Source: Theristus sp. LFF4_11 (Eukaryota > Nematoda > Chromadorea > Monhysterida > Xyalidae). Taken from it: a DNA stretch of 64,000 bases. Below the pieces are notes generated by a model that saw nothing but the letters and a program-made list of their open reading frames with translations, did no database searches and had not been told where the DNA came from. Each line of letters opens with the position of its first letter. Within the stretch, counting starts at the first letter, position 1. Position numbers and translations under genes: made by a program. Positions 62,192 through 64,000 of the stretch are shown piece after piece. The stretch is taken from contig JASANC010004932.1 of assembly GCA_030248135.1 (NCBI GenBank), positions 119,869 to 183,868 on the forward strand, read 5' to 3'.

Positions 62192-63418
62192 GATGATTTT
62201 TGTAGGACTGTAGTTATGGAAATTAGAACAAAAAACCAATTTTTATGAAATAAAAATAGACATTCTAATGGTTTGGTCAAAATTGATATTTAACCAAAAA
62301 GAGGTCGCAAAAATGTAGAAAACCTCACTTCAAGGGTCAATGGTCATCTATAAACCCGCACACTTTCCCACGCCTGGGTTTACACTCATTTTGTATACCG
62401 GGTTTGCGCAACCACACGCTTGTTATGATGCATGCTGTTATTTCGTTTATTTTTCCAATAGAAATCTTTTTTAATTACATTGTTTACTTTTCTTATAATG
62501 CTCACATGTGTTGACAGCTGACATGTGTATGTCTAAAACATATACATTTGTGTAATGCATATTTACACGCGCGTTCCTGAAAGCTGGCAGCAGTTCTGTA
62601 GAGTTCTTGGTCAACTTTGCCACTGGAAAGGGGTCGCATCTTTGTCACTGGTATAACTGCTAATATTGTACCCTTGTGACAGATTTTGTTGACGATTTTT
62701 CCTTGATAAAAGCGAAGCCTTAGGTCACCTACAGAAGTCGGTTGTTGGCCTTTGCCCAACACTGACAGTGACTGCTTTGGTGTTGATCCAAAAGGAAATG
62801 GTGTTTGCAACTGAGAAGACAAAGACAATTTAGTGACAATCGTCTGTTCCTTCTCTTGATTCTATAAGCCACCCATATATTCACTCCCAACCATCAAATA
62901 TAAGCAAGTTAGGTAACTGGGTGGCAATAACTGTTTTCGAAATTTGAAATATAAAGCAACGGAAAGCAAAACATATGCAAAAACATGAAGCGGAATATTT
63001 CCCAAGTCCAAACTTGTGCGAGCATGCACACACCCGGTATAAAATACGTCATGTGCCATGGGTTTATAGATGTCGCATTGTTTATAGATGACACACTTCA
63101 AGAACGTTTCACACCTGCTTCTGCTTTTAAAAGTTTTTTTTATGGAGCAACCAACGAGTCACCTGATTTTCAAGAAGGGATCCGTGGGAGACAAATTTAC
63201 CACAAGAGGCAGCTCCAGAACGGGGTACACACAGTTAGTTAGACCAGATCAATTAAAAACAGTTCAGCAACCTTATCGGCTGTGTGCCAGCTTTGCTGGT
63301 CTGAGTCGGTAAAACGGTCGAAAATTTTGGATTTTGACCTGCGGAGGTTTTACAACATAGTTGTTCTAGGGGTGGGGGAGCTGCTCGCTGCTTCCTTCGT
63401 TCCAAATTTTTTTAGAAT

Positions 63419-63449
<31 letters not shown>

Positions 63450-64000
63450 TTGGTTTATTTTTTTGGTTATTTTTTTTACTTTATTTTTAGCTTCATTTTT
63501 AGCTTTGTTGGCATCGGCTCGGCATCACGTTTTATCTTTAATGATATTCCGATTAGGGTAAGGGTTCGAAAGAAAGTGAAAATCTTAATTTTTTAAATTA
63601 AAAAATTCAAAATTTTTAAAAAAATTTAATTTAAATTTTTTTTTAAAATTTTCGAACCGCGCTGAGGTGAAGCGCTTGGCTCAGTTCGAATATTGCACTT
63701 TCAGAATTAATTGGTTATTAAATTTAGCAAAAACTCGTGAAAATTATCATCGCTCCGCTCCGACCCGACGTCAATTTGGATTTTTGGACCAGGTCGCTGG
63801 GACGCTGGCTGGTTTCTTCTTTGTTTCTTCTCCTCGTTCCAAGTTCCAAATGATTTTTCTGTGTTCCAGTTTTCCTTTTTCCATAGTACTTTATTGAATA
63901 CTTCAATAAGAAAACGCATCGGTTCACGTTGTTGTTAATGGAAACACCGCGCTTCTTCGAATCTTGGTTTTTTTTGCATGAAAATCAGTACCGAAGGCGA
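62192..64000. other. AT-rich region right of the kinase gene
   Basis: No gene could be confirmed. A minus-strand frame at 62502-62828 contains a plausible exon after a TTCTCAG acceptor at about 62820, but no partner was found. (TTTA)n runs at 63416-63452. GGTTCGAAA (63562) and TTTCGAACC (63650) bracket an AT-rich palindrome. The phrase GTCGGTAAAACGGTC near 63307 matches part of the outer repeat at 46640. Confidence 0.4.
63416..63452. repeat. (TTTA)n microsatellite
   Basis: About nine TTTA units in AT-rich intergenic sequence. Confidence 0.9.

Noticed and set aside
62502..62828. 108-codon minus-strand frame upstream of the kinase
   Set aside because: An acceptor-like TTCTCAG exists, but no partner exon, domain or start was found, so it is kept only as a note in the region entry.

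Overview
This is a eukaryotic, intron-rich window, most likely from an animal genome and probably a nematode. Every confident gene is split into many short exons with GT-AG borders and introns of about 60 bp to 2 kb, and the products are animal proteins. The nematode suggestion rests on a compact SH2-tyrosine kinase of the Fer-like type expanded in nematodes and on the style of the Cys-loop channel. It is inference from memory of these families, not a database result.

Layout. 1-2.5 kb: poly-G rich degenerate repeats and the 3' end of an unrecognised plus-strand gene. 2.5-4.2 kb: a segment of unusual base composition. 5.7-8.6 kb: a G protein alpha subunit (+). 10.4-17.0 kb: Bicaudal D dynein adaptor (+). 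21.0-26.0 kb: carnitine O-palmitoyltransferase 1 (+), converging with a Cys-loop ligand-gated ion channel at 26.5-30.3 kb (-). 31.3-35.5 kb: a 12-exon cysteine-rich, probably secreted protein that I do not recognise (-). 36.3 kb: a small single-pass membrane protein (+). 38.8-40.7 kb: cysteine string protein (-). 40.8-46.9 kb: a repeat block dominated by two tandem foldback palindromes of 1.3-1.4 kb and nested inverted repeats, without a recognisable intact gene. 47.1-59.7 kb: WASHC4/SWIP, a WASH complex subunit, in about 27 exons (+), converging with the SH2-tyrosine kinase at 60.3-62.2 kb (-). 62.2-64 kb: AT-rich sequence with microsatellites.

For the main genes I joined exons by hand and checked splice phase. 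The spliced lengths are multiples of three and match family lengths: G alpha 358 aa, BicD 867, CPT1 762, channel 500, unknown secreted protein 586, CSP 355, WASHC4 about 1201, kinase 432. No operon is evident. Several products would fit neuronal or membrane-traffic roles (BicD, CSP, WASHC4, G alpha, channel), but the genes lie on both strands and nothing shows co-regulation.

Introns carry many small mobile elements: a hairpin family with CCAAT-containing ends, a second inverted-repeat family with at least six traces, a 457-bp element loaded with G-runs, a 595-bp element with internal 105-bp repeats, a frameshifted hAT transposase relic and a 180-bp tandem array. Two introns appear to use GC-AG borders, and one WASHC4 junction lacks a usable AG acceptor.
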